Positions 10,145 to 20,309 of a stretch of 64,000 bases of DNA are shown here, piece by piece. The DNA is taken from contig KV918843.1 of NCBI GenBank assembly GCA_002049455.2, forward strand, positions 1 to 64,000, in the 5' to 3' direction. This DNA is from Porphyra umbilicalis (lineage: Eukaryota > Rhodophyta > Bangiophyceae > Bangiales > Bangiaceae). Every line of letters starts with the position of its first letter. The first letter of the stretch is position 1. The notes beneath the pieces are model-generated. The model was given only the letters and a program-made list of their open reading frames with translations. It made no database searches and was not told the DNA's origin. The position numbers and the translations under genes are program-made.

Positions 10145-12944
10145 GCCCGCGTCTGATGAGGCCATTCCCGAAAAAGGTGAAGGATTCCGACTGCACCAAC
10201 CTGTTGAGTTGTGACCTGCCTCCACGCTGTCCGTGAGCCGGTGACAAGTGGGGTATCTATTGATGGGTCGTTCTCAATAGAGACGCTCTGGCGCTCTCTC
10301 ATTGGTCTACCAGATCACCGACAAAGTGGGAAGTGCCTGGTAGACCCTCGCGCCAATGAGGGCGCAGAGCCGTGGGAACTATCGAGGCAACAATTTGCCG
10401 GCCTGCGCGATAGTGCCCACCACGTGTGAACGCGGGCGACATTCTGGAGCCATGTCTGCAATGGACCTGCCACGAACGCAGAAGTCGGGCGCGTCGTCGG
10501 CTGTCCCCGAACATTTGTTTCAGAAATCTCAAGTCCCTCACGAGACGGTCCCCCGGGACCGCTGAGCGTCTCCTGGAATCGTGGATTGGTCACGTTTAAG
10601 GGATTTTCGAGAGCGCCGGTCCAAAATCGGGAGCGTTGCATCGCAAAAGAGGCACATGTGAGATGTCGAGGGCACTATTGATCCCGCCGGAGTGCTAGGT
10701 TTTTTGTGGAACGACTGTATGTCGAAAATATACGGCTCAGACGCATCGTTTTCAGGCCTTCCGGCACACTGGGCGAGTCGCACGAGGTCACAGCACCGTT
10801 TCTCGCATTTGTCCCATGTTCATATACCTCGTGCATTCGAGTGCACTATTCTGCGCAGCGCTCCAATCCCACTGGCCGAAGGTAGACGTCCGTAAAGAGT
10901 ATGTCGAGAAGAAGCGTAAGCGTTTTGTTGCAGCGATCCCCTGGCATTGGGAGGCTACTTAAAAGTTCGCTCATCCAGAAGTGCGATCTCTTGCGCGACT
11001 TTTGAGATTCGATATCACGAGATCCGGCAGTCCATCGAGTCGCGCTCTTCGTCAGTAGCCAATGAGCGCCTGTGCATGGGCACTCCCAAATTAAATCCAG
11101 GAATGCCCTCGAAAGCCTCTCTGAGTGGCTCAAGCGCCATCGCACACCTACCCCCCCACCCTTTCCCCGCCGTCGCTGTCGTGCCTCCCGCGGTCGCCGT
11201 CGTGGGGAAGCGTGTGTGTGCCACTGCACTGGTGGCCGAAGCGGACTATTCGCTCCAGAAAAGCAACGGCGCCGCCGGGGAGCGCTATGCGGGGGGGAGC
11301 GGGGGGAGGGTGGGGGGGGGTTGGGGGAACAGCTTCTCCGCACAACTGCAGTTGCTTTGCGCCGGCGGTGACGAGCGTCGCGCCGGCGGCGACGAGCGCC
11401 GCACTGCATTTCAGCGCGGCGGCTGACGCCGCCGGCGACGGGCGTGCTCCAACCGCCGACGTGGTCGCGTGCGCCGCACCCGCCGTGGCAAGCGGCGTCA
11501 GCGCTACGGCTGCACCCGCCACTGCCGGCGGCGGCACTGCGATCGCGACCGTATTCGCCACCGCGCCTACATCCACCGCCCCGCTGTCGACCCCACAGCC
11601 CGTGTGAATTGTGAGAATTGTGAATTGCGATTATTACCGACTGACGGGTGGCGCCAAGCCACCAGTCATCCCCGCGGATGCGCGACCGCTCGGGGCGGGG
11701 CGACCCGCGCCGCATGCGGTACGCTGCCGGTGGCAGGCTGGACCTGCCACGCAACACCGGCAGCGCCGCGCCACGCGAGGGTGCCAGCGCGCGGACGCTT
11801 ACTGGGGTTGGATGCACTGTGTCTGCTTTGGGTCTATGCCTGCTTTGGAGAGGAGGGGCGCGACGGGTGCGCGCGGACGCGCGGGGTGGGCGCCGGCCCG
11901 GGGGTGCGCCGCAGGGCGCACGCCCAAACCGCGGCTCGCCCTCGCCCCCTTTATTAGGACGCCACTCGCCTGGGGACTAGCCCCGCCAAGTGGGGCATCA
12001 AGAGAACGTCTTTCTTTCAGCCCGCACGGGCCAACTGCGCCGGCCCACCACCAGAAGGGCCCGAGCGTGGGCGGGTGGGGGGGGGGGGGGGCAGGGGACG
12101 GAGGCGGCACTGCGCTCAGACGGCGCGCGTGCCGGGGCGGTGGCAGCCGGCGCCGACAGCATTAGTCGGAGGCCGCTGCCAGTAAGTTGATATGGCTGAC
12201 GCTTCTCAGATACTTGTTCACCGTGAATTCTCTTCTCTTGGTCAGCTGTCACCGTCCTTTCTCCTTATCCGTGCGGCATCACGAGATCTCGCTCACGAGG
12301 TTGAAAACGTAGCCTCCCTGTCCTTGCGTTCCTCCCGATTTGGCCAGTCATAAATCCGGTGCTGTCGAGAATCGGGCGGATCGGATGCCCCTGATCGATA
12401 CGAATGCGGAAGTGGGCATCAACGGGTGGGATGTGCTGCGCTTCGCGCTCCGTTTTTTCTTCTGAGGACCCGAGGGCCACCCTCTGATACGTCTACGAAG
12501 TTTGGGGTCGATTGATGTACATGCGTCGAAACCAGAGCCGTTTTTCCATAGGACTAATAAGATGAGATGGACTTTAGTCCGTGCCGCAATTTCCGAGGAC
12601 CGTCCGTTGTGTTGGGCATCCACTCCAGTCGAATGGAGTGGATGCCCCGCTACCGCCCGCATCGTGGCCTCTGCCGACAGTGGCACGTGCAATGGCCCAC
12701 CCAGACGACGCCCCTCCGCGAGTCGCATTGGTTTCCCTCCTCCCCATGCCCGACGCGACGACACATCCAATTCGTAGCGTCAAGCGCATCCCTGTAGGTT
12801 ACCAGTGTACGCCCCGTTTTAAGTGCTTCCCAGAAAAAGTACAACCGCAAGTGCGGGCATCGTGAAGGCAATCGCCGACTGATTGGCTCAGGCGACGATT
12901 CTGAACAATGATCCACGCTTTCACGAAGCAGTTTTTGTGGGAAG
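10145..12944. other. Intergenic repeats, no gene recognised
   Basis: Mixed DNA with GC-rich islands at about 11150-11600 and 11640-12170. Frames are open on several strands at once with no motif. A short imperfect inverted repeat lies at about 10300-10370 (around 'ggtctaccag' and 'ctggtagacc'). A 15-base G-run is at about 12077. Confidence 0.5.
12551..12626 (-). repeat. Paralogous copy of the MITE target site
   Basis: In reverse orientation this stretch matches the DNA left of the MITE (about 6238-6294) and the first bases to its right (7035-7042). The block around 'cggacggtcctcggaaattg' is shared. The sequence continues through 'ttattagtcct' without the 740 bp insert. Confidence 0.75.
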
Positions 12945-13120
12945 TATTGCTGTCTTCCCAATTCTGGCCGATGCCGTCGATGTCAAGAAGGGTGATCAAC
13001 TGTGCGAAACTGTTCCTGAGCCATCCATTCAGCCGGGTACAGTCGTTCGACCAATGAGCAGTTGACCGAGACCCTGTCTTGACTTCGACCACATCGGCCA
13101 AAATTGGGAAGACAGCAATA
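12945..13120. repeat. Imperfect palindrome, 176 bp
   Basis: The arms begin 'tattgctgtcttcccaatt' and end with its reverse complement. Clear pairing extends over about 45-75 bases per arm. The right end coincides with the TA next to the pogo-like element, so that element may have inserted at the palindrome's edge. Confidence 0.7.
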
Positions 13121-13882
13121 CAGTGCGTTCTCGTTATAAGAGAATTGTTTACAAGAGAATATGGGTCGCGAGTCGCGCACTCCACGCCGTGCAGGCCACT
13201 TTTATGGATTCCAGGCACGTGCGTGCAATACCCTGGCCTTCAGGGCGGTGGCGCGCTTGGCGACGCATCGACACCGAGCACGCCGGCCGACTCCATAGCC
13301 GCGAGCGCGCACGGGGGCACGTACAGCCACGTTGCCGTGGCGGGGGAAACGTGGGGCGGGGAAAAGGGTGCCGCCGCTGGCACCGGAGCGGCGGCGGCTC
13401 GCCGGCGTCGCGCGACGCCGACGGGAGGGGCCTTCACTCCGCCGCGCAGCGCACCTCTAACCGCGCCGGTAGATGGCAGGCCGACGGGCCGCCGCAACAG
13501 AAGCCGGCGCGCAGGCACGATCACCCGCGGGTCATCGCGGGCGCGTTCAACCCCCGTAGTCGCTGCGCGCGGTCGCCGCGCCCTACTCGGGGCGGTGGGG
13601 GGTGGTAGGGGGGCAAACACCGTCCGGGCCCTGTGACCCTCGTGGCAGGACAGTCCTTCTCAGCCATGTAACTCTATTCGCTTTTAGCGTCATCGCGACC
13701 CTTCCAACGTCGGCACGCCCTCAGATCCCTGAGGACACGAATGCAAACTGCCACCTCTGAAACGGAGAGCAAGTCCCGTGATCTAAGTATATGTGTGCAT
13801 CACTACACTTTGAGAGCACCCTGTCCTAAAGGCCAGGGAATATTCAGCTGAATCAGCTGTTTCTTGTAACGAGAACGCACTG
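13121..13882. mobile_element. pogo-like (Tc1/mariner) non-autonomous element
   Basis: Terminal inverted repeats are CAGTGCGTTCTCGTTATAAG on the left and, in reverse complement, CAGTGCGTTCTCGTTACAAG on the right. Both are flanked by TA, as expected for pogo/Tigger elements. No transposase is encoded. Most of the interior is a copy of repeat R1, which also occurs elsewhere without these termini, so R1 may be nested inside. Confidence 0.7.
13208..13795 (+). repeat. Dispersed repeat R1, copy B
   Basis: Matches copy C (14348-15015) along its whole length at roughly 85-90% by eye, but lacks a block of about 75 bp that copy C has in the middle. Shares the edge 'attccaggcacgtgcg' and the other edge 'ctaagtatatgtg'. 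Confidence 0.8.
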
Positions 13883-14347
13883 TACAGCAGAAGGTTGCGT
13901 GGCCTCTGTTGCTGATGCCTGGGAGCTCCTGTTCACCGCCGCACTATAGACTATCCGCATGGGATGTTACAAAAGAAAACCGGGCTGCTCGCCGCCACCC
14001 CTTGACTGCATTGCCGGTACAGTGCCAAGACTCCCACACAGAGCCGCAAGCACTCGGCCCAGACAGACGTCAAAGTCAGAAAAGTTCATGACTTCTGAGA
14101 GTTTTCAATCGCATTCCATGGGACATGGATGGAAAAGCTGAAAAAAGATCGCCGAGAAGATCAATTAGTCTATCGATTGTTTTTATAATATGTAATGTTT
14201 TGTCGATTTATAAAAATTAATTGTTTCGCAAGTCTGCCGCCCTTCGAGGCACCTGAACTTAGCTAGGTGGCGCCCGTGTAGCCGCTGCCGGTCGAGGCCG
14301 TGGCCCCAAAAACCAGGTCACGGCAGCAGCAGTCATCTCCTTGCATC

Positions 14348-15015
14348 ATTCCAGGCACGTGCGTGCAATACCCTGGCCTTAAGGGCGGTAGCGCGCTCAG
14401 CGACGCATCGACACCGGGCACGCCGGCCGGCTCCATAGCCGCGAGCGCGCAGGGGGCACGTACAGCCACGCTGCCGTGGCGGGAGAACGTGGGGCGGGGA
14501 AAGGGGTTCCGCCGCAGCCACCCCATCGGCGACGGCCCGCCGGCGTCGCGCGATGCCCACAGGAGGGGCCGTCACTCCGCCGCGCAGCGCACCTGCGCAC
14601 GGCGGGCAGGGAAGCCGACATGGCGCACGGGCGGGCGGGTGGGACTGATCGCCGGGCGACGGGGCGCCTCTAACCGCGCCGCTAGATGGCATCAGCAACC
14701 ACCGACGCGCCGCCACAGCAGAGGATGGCGCGGTGGCACGATCACCCGCGGGTCATCGTGGGCGCGTCGAACCCCGGAAATCGCTGCGCGCGGTCACCGC
14801 GCGCAACTCGGGGCGGTAGAGGGGGCACGGAGGCAGGCGCTGTCCGGGCCCAGAGACCCCTGTGGCAGGATAGTTCTTCTCTGCCACGTAACTCTGTTCG
14901 CTTTTAGCGTCATCGCGACCCTTCCAACACTGACACGCCCTTAGATCCCTGAGGACACGAATGCAGACTGCCACCTCTGAAACGGAGAGCAAGTCCCTTG
15001 ATCTAAGTATATGTG
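14348..15015 (+). repeat. Dispersed repeat R1, copy C
   Basis: The longest R1 copy (about 668 bp). Flanking DNA differs from copies A and B on both sides, so the shared edges mark the true ends of the repeat. No intact gene lies inside. Confidence 0.8.
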
Positions 15016-16650
15016 CAGCAAGAAAGGACAACCACGAAGAGGAACGAGTACACATACAGAGGCCATCTAGCGCATGAACAGAGGACAAATAGCGCATGAA
15101 CAAAGTCAGAATAGAGCAAGGAGAGAGCCCGTGGCATTCGTCTCAATCAACCAGATCGCCGAGCCAGCCACCCTCCACTCGGACCAACCTTTTCTCTTCG
15201 CCGATCCGCCGGACCACGTACCCCCTCTCCCCCTCCTGCTCCCCCCTTTCCCTTCAGGAACATACCGTCTGACGTTGAGGGTAACAAGGTTATCTGAAAG
15301 GAAAAGAAGACGGATCGACGCGTACAAATTGAAGCGGTTAACAAAAGCGAACAGAAACAGCAAGCGCTCGACGAAACAGACAATGTTTGAGAGCACGCAC
15401 CAAGACAGATGCACGAGTCGATACAAATCGGCATACAAGGCAAGCACAGAAAGTAAAGATAACCAGGACTGCAAACCGATCGGTCATGCCCACCACAATC
15501 AACCGAATGATGCACGAACGCGCAGGCACATGTACTCACACTCGCCGAAGTCGTCAAAGAGAAAGCAGCACAGGAAGAACAAACACGTCGTGGGGATTGG
15601 TGATGGTGGGGGCCGAGACGACGCCGCATGGTTGGAGCTAGATCACGACGAGAACAAGGCAACCGGCCGGGTCACGCACCAACGGACCTCACGCGGAGAA
15701 TCCGCCAGCAAGTCGCCGAGATTGCAACGTGGCGATCCATAAGTCACGCAATTTTTTCATCATCAGGACTGAGTTGCGTACAATTCCTCCGCTCCACAAG
15801 GTACCTCATTCGAGGTGCATCGGCCCCTCGAGGCAGGACCTCATGAGTACCGGTAATGCCAGGGTTGGATTGTGGATTAGTAGGGTTGGATCGTGTAGTT
15901 GGGGTTGGATCGTGTATTAGGTACCGCTAATGGTGCGCTATGCATAAGAGAGCGAGTGGCGAAAAAGCCGCGGGTTCGAACCCCGGATCGCCCGCAAAGA
16001 AGCCAGGCGCTATCAGGGCGTGCGGCTATCAGGGCGTGCGCGCCCCCCACCTCGGCTACGTCCCCACCGCCTACATATAGGGCGCTGCGCGCCTAATGAA
16101 CCACCCACTGCTAACTGGGCGTGTGACAAGCGCATGCTCAGGATCCGCAGGCCCCAACCTTACGATCAGCCGCGCCCAGCACAGGATGATCGGCAGCTTG
16201 CCGTACGATAATCTAGGGCCCCAGCTGCGACGATCCGAAGCCTGCCGTACGATAATCTGGGCCCAGCTGGGATTGTCTGTAGCCTATTTTACGATCAGAA
16301 CGGCGCCCCCGGTGCACTATTTTATGTCGGAGTGGGGCTGGGTGTATCGTCAAGTCAGCGTCTCGCAGGCTCCATCACAGCCTGCAACAGCAGCGCAGCA
16401 GCAGGCTCCTGGACAAGTAGCCCCATAAAACACCTGAATTTCAGAGAAAGCAGTTGATCTCAATGTTCTGATTGGTTCGTCGATCTCCAATCTGCAAGTG
16501 AGGTGGACTACTATTGCACAGGGCTCGGGGTCTGGCAGCAGCCAGACGCCAGCTGCAGCTGTGGCGGTGTGCTGCTTCTCGCCTGTGCTGTGTCATTCTC
16601 GCCTCCGTGTTCGCCTATTTTCCGGCCGCGCTGCGCAGCGCTGCCCTCCT
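15016..16650. other. Intergenic; includes a tRNA-like T-arm
   Basis: The stretch 15074-15742 is open on both strands but composition-driven (Lys/Arg/Ser-rich on plus, Cys/Ser-rich on minus), with no motif. Degenerate direct repeats of 'ggttggatcgtgta' lie near 15863-15920. A canonical B-box/T-arm-like sequence (gggttcgaacccc) occurs near 15972-15986. Confidence 0.45.
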
Positions 16651-17335
16651 TAAGGGGGGTAGGAGCACAATCGCCGTTTTGGCTCTTTTGGACACCGCAT
16701 TTTTTTGTGGAAGCCCCCTGACGGGGCAACCAGGGCAGGTTTTCGACGCAAACTTTTGTATGAGACTTTCGTTTGGCCGTTGACTAGCGCACTTTACACC
16801 GGCATGAGCGCCGCAGGACAACGACAAAGGATACGGCGAGCCCGGATTTCAACGGGCGCCCGCTTGCGCTTCACCACGAGTGGCGGTGTAGCCGTCGTAC
16901 AGCGGTTTTGTCGAGCTTTTGTGGGCTGCCTCCGGCTGCTTCTGTGAGTCCTTCCGCAAAAAATGTGGTCCTTCCGTGGTGTAGGCGGCAGGAAAATCTC
17001 CCCCATTAAGCAAGCGGATGATACACTGCTCCATCATGGTCAGTTGCAGTGCCATCAACGAATACATGGCTGGCGTCGGCTAACAGGATACCCATTGGTC
17101 ATTTGTTTCTTGTGTTCGTTCCCCCATTGGCTGCTTTCGTTCTATCAGCACATGCCGGTTGTGGAGATATGCGCGACAGAAAAGTGGTGGCTGGAGCCAG
17201 AGAGTGTAATTGGCTTCCAAAGCGCCCTTGTGGGGGCTTTTGTGGGTCCAGCCGCAGAAATGTGTGGGCGTCCCACTAGGCTGTTCCATAACTCTTGGAA
17301 GGCAAAAGCGGCATTGCGCTCCTACCCTCTTTAAG
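16651..17335. mobile_element. Short TIR element, about 685 bp
   Basis: The ends pair as inverted repeats of about 34 bp: left TTAAGGGGGGTAGGAGCACA, right in reverse complement TTAAAGAGGGTAGGAGCGCA, continuing through 'gccgtttt/gccgcttt'. No transposase is present. Its right edge carries the insertion of the hAT-like element. Confidence 0.6.
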
Positions 17336-18315
17336 TGAGGTTGGCAGATCGGTAAATTCGGTCGGTACACGAAATCGGTAACGGTCGGTATCCCGATCGG
17401 TAAACGGTATTTTCCACATGCTCACACGTCGGTATGATTCGGTACGGTAATGATAAAGTATTTAATGCTTGGAGACCTCCCCCCCCCTGCCGACTGACCT
17501 GTCCCCGACTGGCAACAGGCCACCTACGTTCGTCGGCGCATCGGGTACCACAGCCTGGCATACCACCCCAGTCCACCTGGCCCCGCGGCGACACCTGCTC
17601 ACAGTCACTGGCCAAGCAGCCTTGCTTTGGCTCAGCTGAGCCTGCGGCGCAGACGCCAGGCACCGGATCGAAGCGGCACCAGTCCGGACAGCTCCGCGTA
17701 ACGGCCGCTCGCCGCGCTCTGCCTCGCACAGCGGCAGGTGCACGGCGCTCTCCCGCTTCCCCACCCATACCGTTGAGCACCCTGTCTCCGTGCGCGCACT
17801 CCTCTGCACTCCTCTGCCTGCCCTTTTGCTTTTCCCTTCCTCTACTTGTACCCCTCCGTACCCTCTCCCCTGCATGACGATGCAGGCCACGACAATGTCC
17901 GTGTGGAAGGCGTTTCGAAGGACGGGCGAGCGCTACAAGCGGGGCGATGGTAGCGCGTCGAACTACTGGGTCGCCTACTGCATTGGGTTTCCCCTGCGTC
18001 ACTTGGTTGGGAGCAGGACGGGGGAGCAGTTTGCTGTGGACATGCTTGCCTTGGTGCGTGATGATTAAACGGTGCGGTTTGGCGTGCGTTGGAAAACATG
18101 GGCGTGGGGGTGAAGGGATGGGGTCGAGTGGGCCTGGGAGGGCTTGGTCTGTGTGGTTCCGCTGGTTGGGGGACAGTGGGCAGCCCGGTCGAGTGCCGAG
18201 AATCGGAATTACTTCAGAAATTATGATACCGAGATACCGATACGATATCGGTATACCGGTATACCGCCCGGTAAACGGTGCAGAAAATCGTACCGATCGG
18301 TAAATGACAACCTTA
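17336..18315. mobile_element. hAT-like non-autonomous element, about 980 bp
   Basis: Flanked by direct copies of CTTTAAG (17329-17335 and 18316-18322); an 8 bp duplication with one mismatch is also possible. The ends pair imperfectly: TGAGGTTGGCA on the left and, in reverse complement, TAAGGTTGTCA on the right. They are followed by subterminal DNA rich in 'cggta/taccg' repeats. The 7-8 bp duplication and such subterminal motifs suggest a hAT superfamily element. No transposase is encoded. Confidence 0.6.
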
Positions 18316-19704
18316 CTTTAAGGAGGTCAGCGCAGTTTATCGGCTCGCGCTGCACTATTTCTCGCCTGGCGCGAGCGAGATTCTCGCCTGTCGTTCGCTG
18401 TCCACATCCTGTGGAGCCGATCGTCAGCTTTCGCTGGAACCCCCACCGGCGGGGGTTTCCGGGCCCGCCGGCTCCCACCGAATTGGCCGTCCGGTTGGAA
18501 CAGATGGGGCGCTCGATGGGGGATTTGCCCGGTCGAGTCGGGTCGCATCGGGCGTGATCGGTGCCAGTCACGAGAGGGACGTTGCTGACAGCATCTTGAG
18601 GGCCAATCAGATGTTGAAGATATCGGATGGGCTGCAGGGGCCATGTGACAAGGGAATGGGGCACGCAGGCTGCAACTTCGATGTCCTGGGGACTTGCCGG
18701 GAGGCGCGGATACCAGTACAAGCAAGCATGAGTACAAGAAACACGAACCAGGCGGCTGGTTGTCGTCTTCTCTGATTCTCTTTGCTCGAGTTTCCTCTCC
18801 GCATAGGGCACCTATGTTGCCGAGCATGCGCGAGTCGGGACAATGCGTGAGCTGTGACTAGCACGGCGCCTCCCACGGCCACCCTTGTCACCGGCAATCA
18901 CGTGTGTACGGCGATAGATGCACAAAAGGAGCACAGAAACAGCAAAACTAAGGGCACAAAACTACCAGGGACCGCCTCTATCACTGCACTCAGCAGTGCG
19001 CGCGGTGCACAACCTCTCGAGCGTATAGCCGGTAACCCAGCGACCTCCCACACCCACTGAGGCAAAAGGCATCTAGGGCGCCCTATTCTTCCTCCTCGTC
19101 CTCCTCATCGCCATCGTCACCTCCATCCTCATCTTCGCCCTTGCCGTCGTCGTCGTCGTCGTCGTCGTCGTCGACATCGTCGTCGTCGTCATGATCGTCG
19201 CCTGACACCGCAGACCACCAAGAGCACCCTCCTGCGGGAACCGGAACAACAGAAAAATCAGAAGTACCTAGACGACGGGGGGCAATACGAATGCCCGCAA
19301 GAAAGCAACGAGAGAGGCAAGGGAGTATGGGGGAGGGGGTAGGGGGAGGATCGGTGAAGATCGGAGGTGGATCGGAAGGGGGGGCCAGGGGTGATGGGGT
19401 GGGGGTGGGGGGGGATCAGCGGGGGATAGGAGGCGAATCAGCGGGTGGGGCGAGGGAACATGGTGGTGGGGGGGGGAGGAGAGATCGGCGGAGGACCGGG
19501 GTGGATAGCAGGGGGGGGGGATGGGACGTGGACGACGGGTGCGACGACGATGGTGGATGGGCGACGGCGGCGGCTGCGGCGAGGGCAGGTGCGTTGTTTG
19601 TAAACGCGTCCGCACGACTTGTCGCGGTACAGGCCACAGTCGCATCGCCGAATGGCATTTAGCCGGCAACTCCAACAAGTTTCGTCCCAACGCTCAGGCC
19701 ATGT
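18316..19704. other. Intergenic with acidic-tail coding block on the minus strand
   Basis: Part of 18420-18580 is related to the foldback repeat at 19705-20309. On the minus strand, 19236 down to 19086 encodes a Cys-Ser-Trp-Trp segment followed by about 38 residues that are almost all Asp, Glu and Gly, then a TAG stop. A pyrimidine-rich tract ending in CAG lies just upstream at about 19237-19260, like a 3' splice site. A (GTC)n microsatellite occupies about 19145-19190. Confidence 0.4.
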
Positions 19705-20309
19705 GGTCTTTACCTTCACACGTGGTGAGCTTTACAGCAAGTGCCTTGCATGATGAGTCTCGACGGAGGCTCCCAGCGCGGTGGGGTCTCGTGAGCAGCC
19801 CCAGCGGATCGGCTGTTTGATGGGCTTTCGGTGGGCTTCCGATGCGCCCCATCTGGATCCATCGGGGCCCACCGAATCGCACATTCGATGGACTTGGGTG
19901 CCTGGTGGGCTCCGATGGTGCCAGTTGGGCGATTCCAGCGAAAGCTGACGATGTGGTACGCTATTTTTTGGGATCCACAGCGCAGCTCCAGGCCTGAGAC
20001 GCTCCGCCCGGATCCTACGTTGGCTGCACCGCCACGCAATTTCTGGCCGGACCGTCAGCTTTCGGAAGAATTGCCCATCTGGCTGCATCGGCCCCCACCA
20101 GGCGCCCAAGCCCATCGAATCGGCGTTTCGATGGGGCCGGATGGGACCCGATGAGGCCCATCGCGCACCCACCGGTCGCCCACCGAACAGGGGTTCCGAT
20201 GGGTGTTCTCACGAGCCCCGCCCGGAGTTCCGGGCCGAACAGCCGACAGCCGAGGCTCGTCATGAAAGGGTGCTGATGTAAAGCATGCCACGTCTGAAGG
20301 TAAGGACGA
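19705..20309. repeat. Foldback palindrome, arms about 300 bp
   Basis: The left arm beginning 'ttaccttcacacgtgg' is an imperfect reverse complement of the right arm, whose end read in reverse is 'ttaccttcagacgtgg'. Pairing continues through blocks around 'ctcgtgag', 'tcggtggg', 'gatgg' and 'gaaagctgacg' to a centre near 20007. No gene lies inside. Confidence 0.7.

Noticed and set aside
15074-15742. 222-codon plus-strand frame
   Set aside because: Rich in Lys, Arg and Ser with no fold-like segment; the opposite strand is also open, so composition explains it.
15965-16060. Permuted tRNA around the T-arm near 15980
   Set aside because: The downstream 'gggcgt' pairs only partly with the acceptor strand and no D- or anticodon arm follows.
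19521-19720. Cys-containing frames on both strands resembling a zinc-ribbon end of a transposase
   Set aside because: Cysteine spacing does not match a known finger on either strand and the two strands give competing readings.
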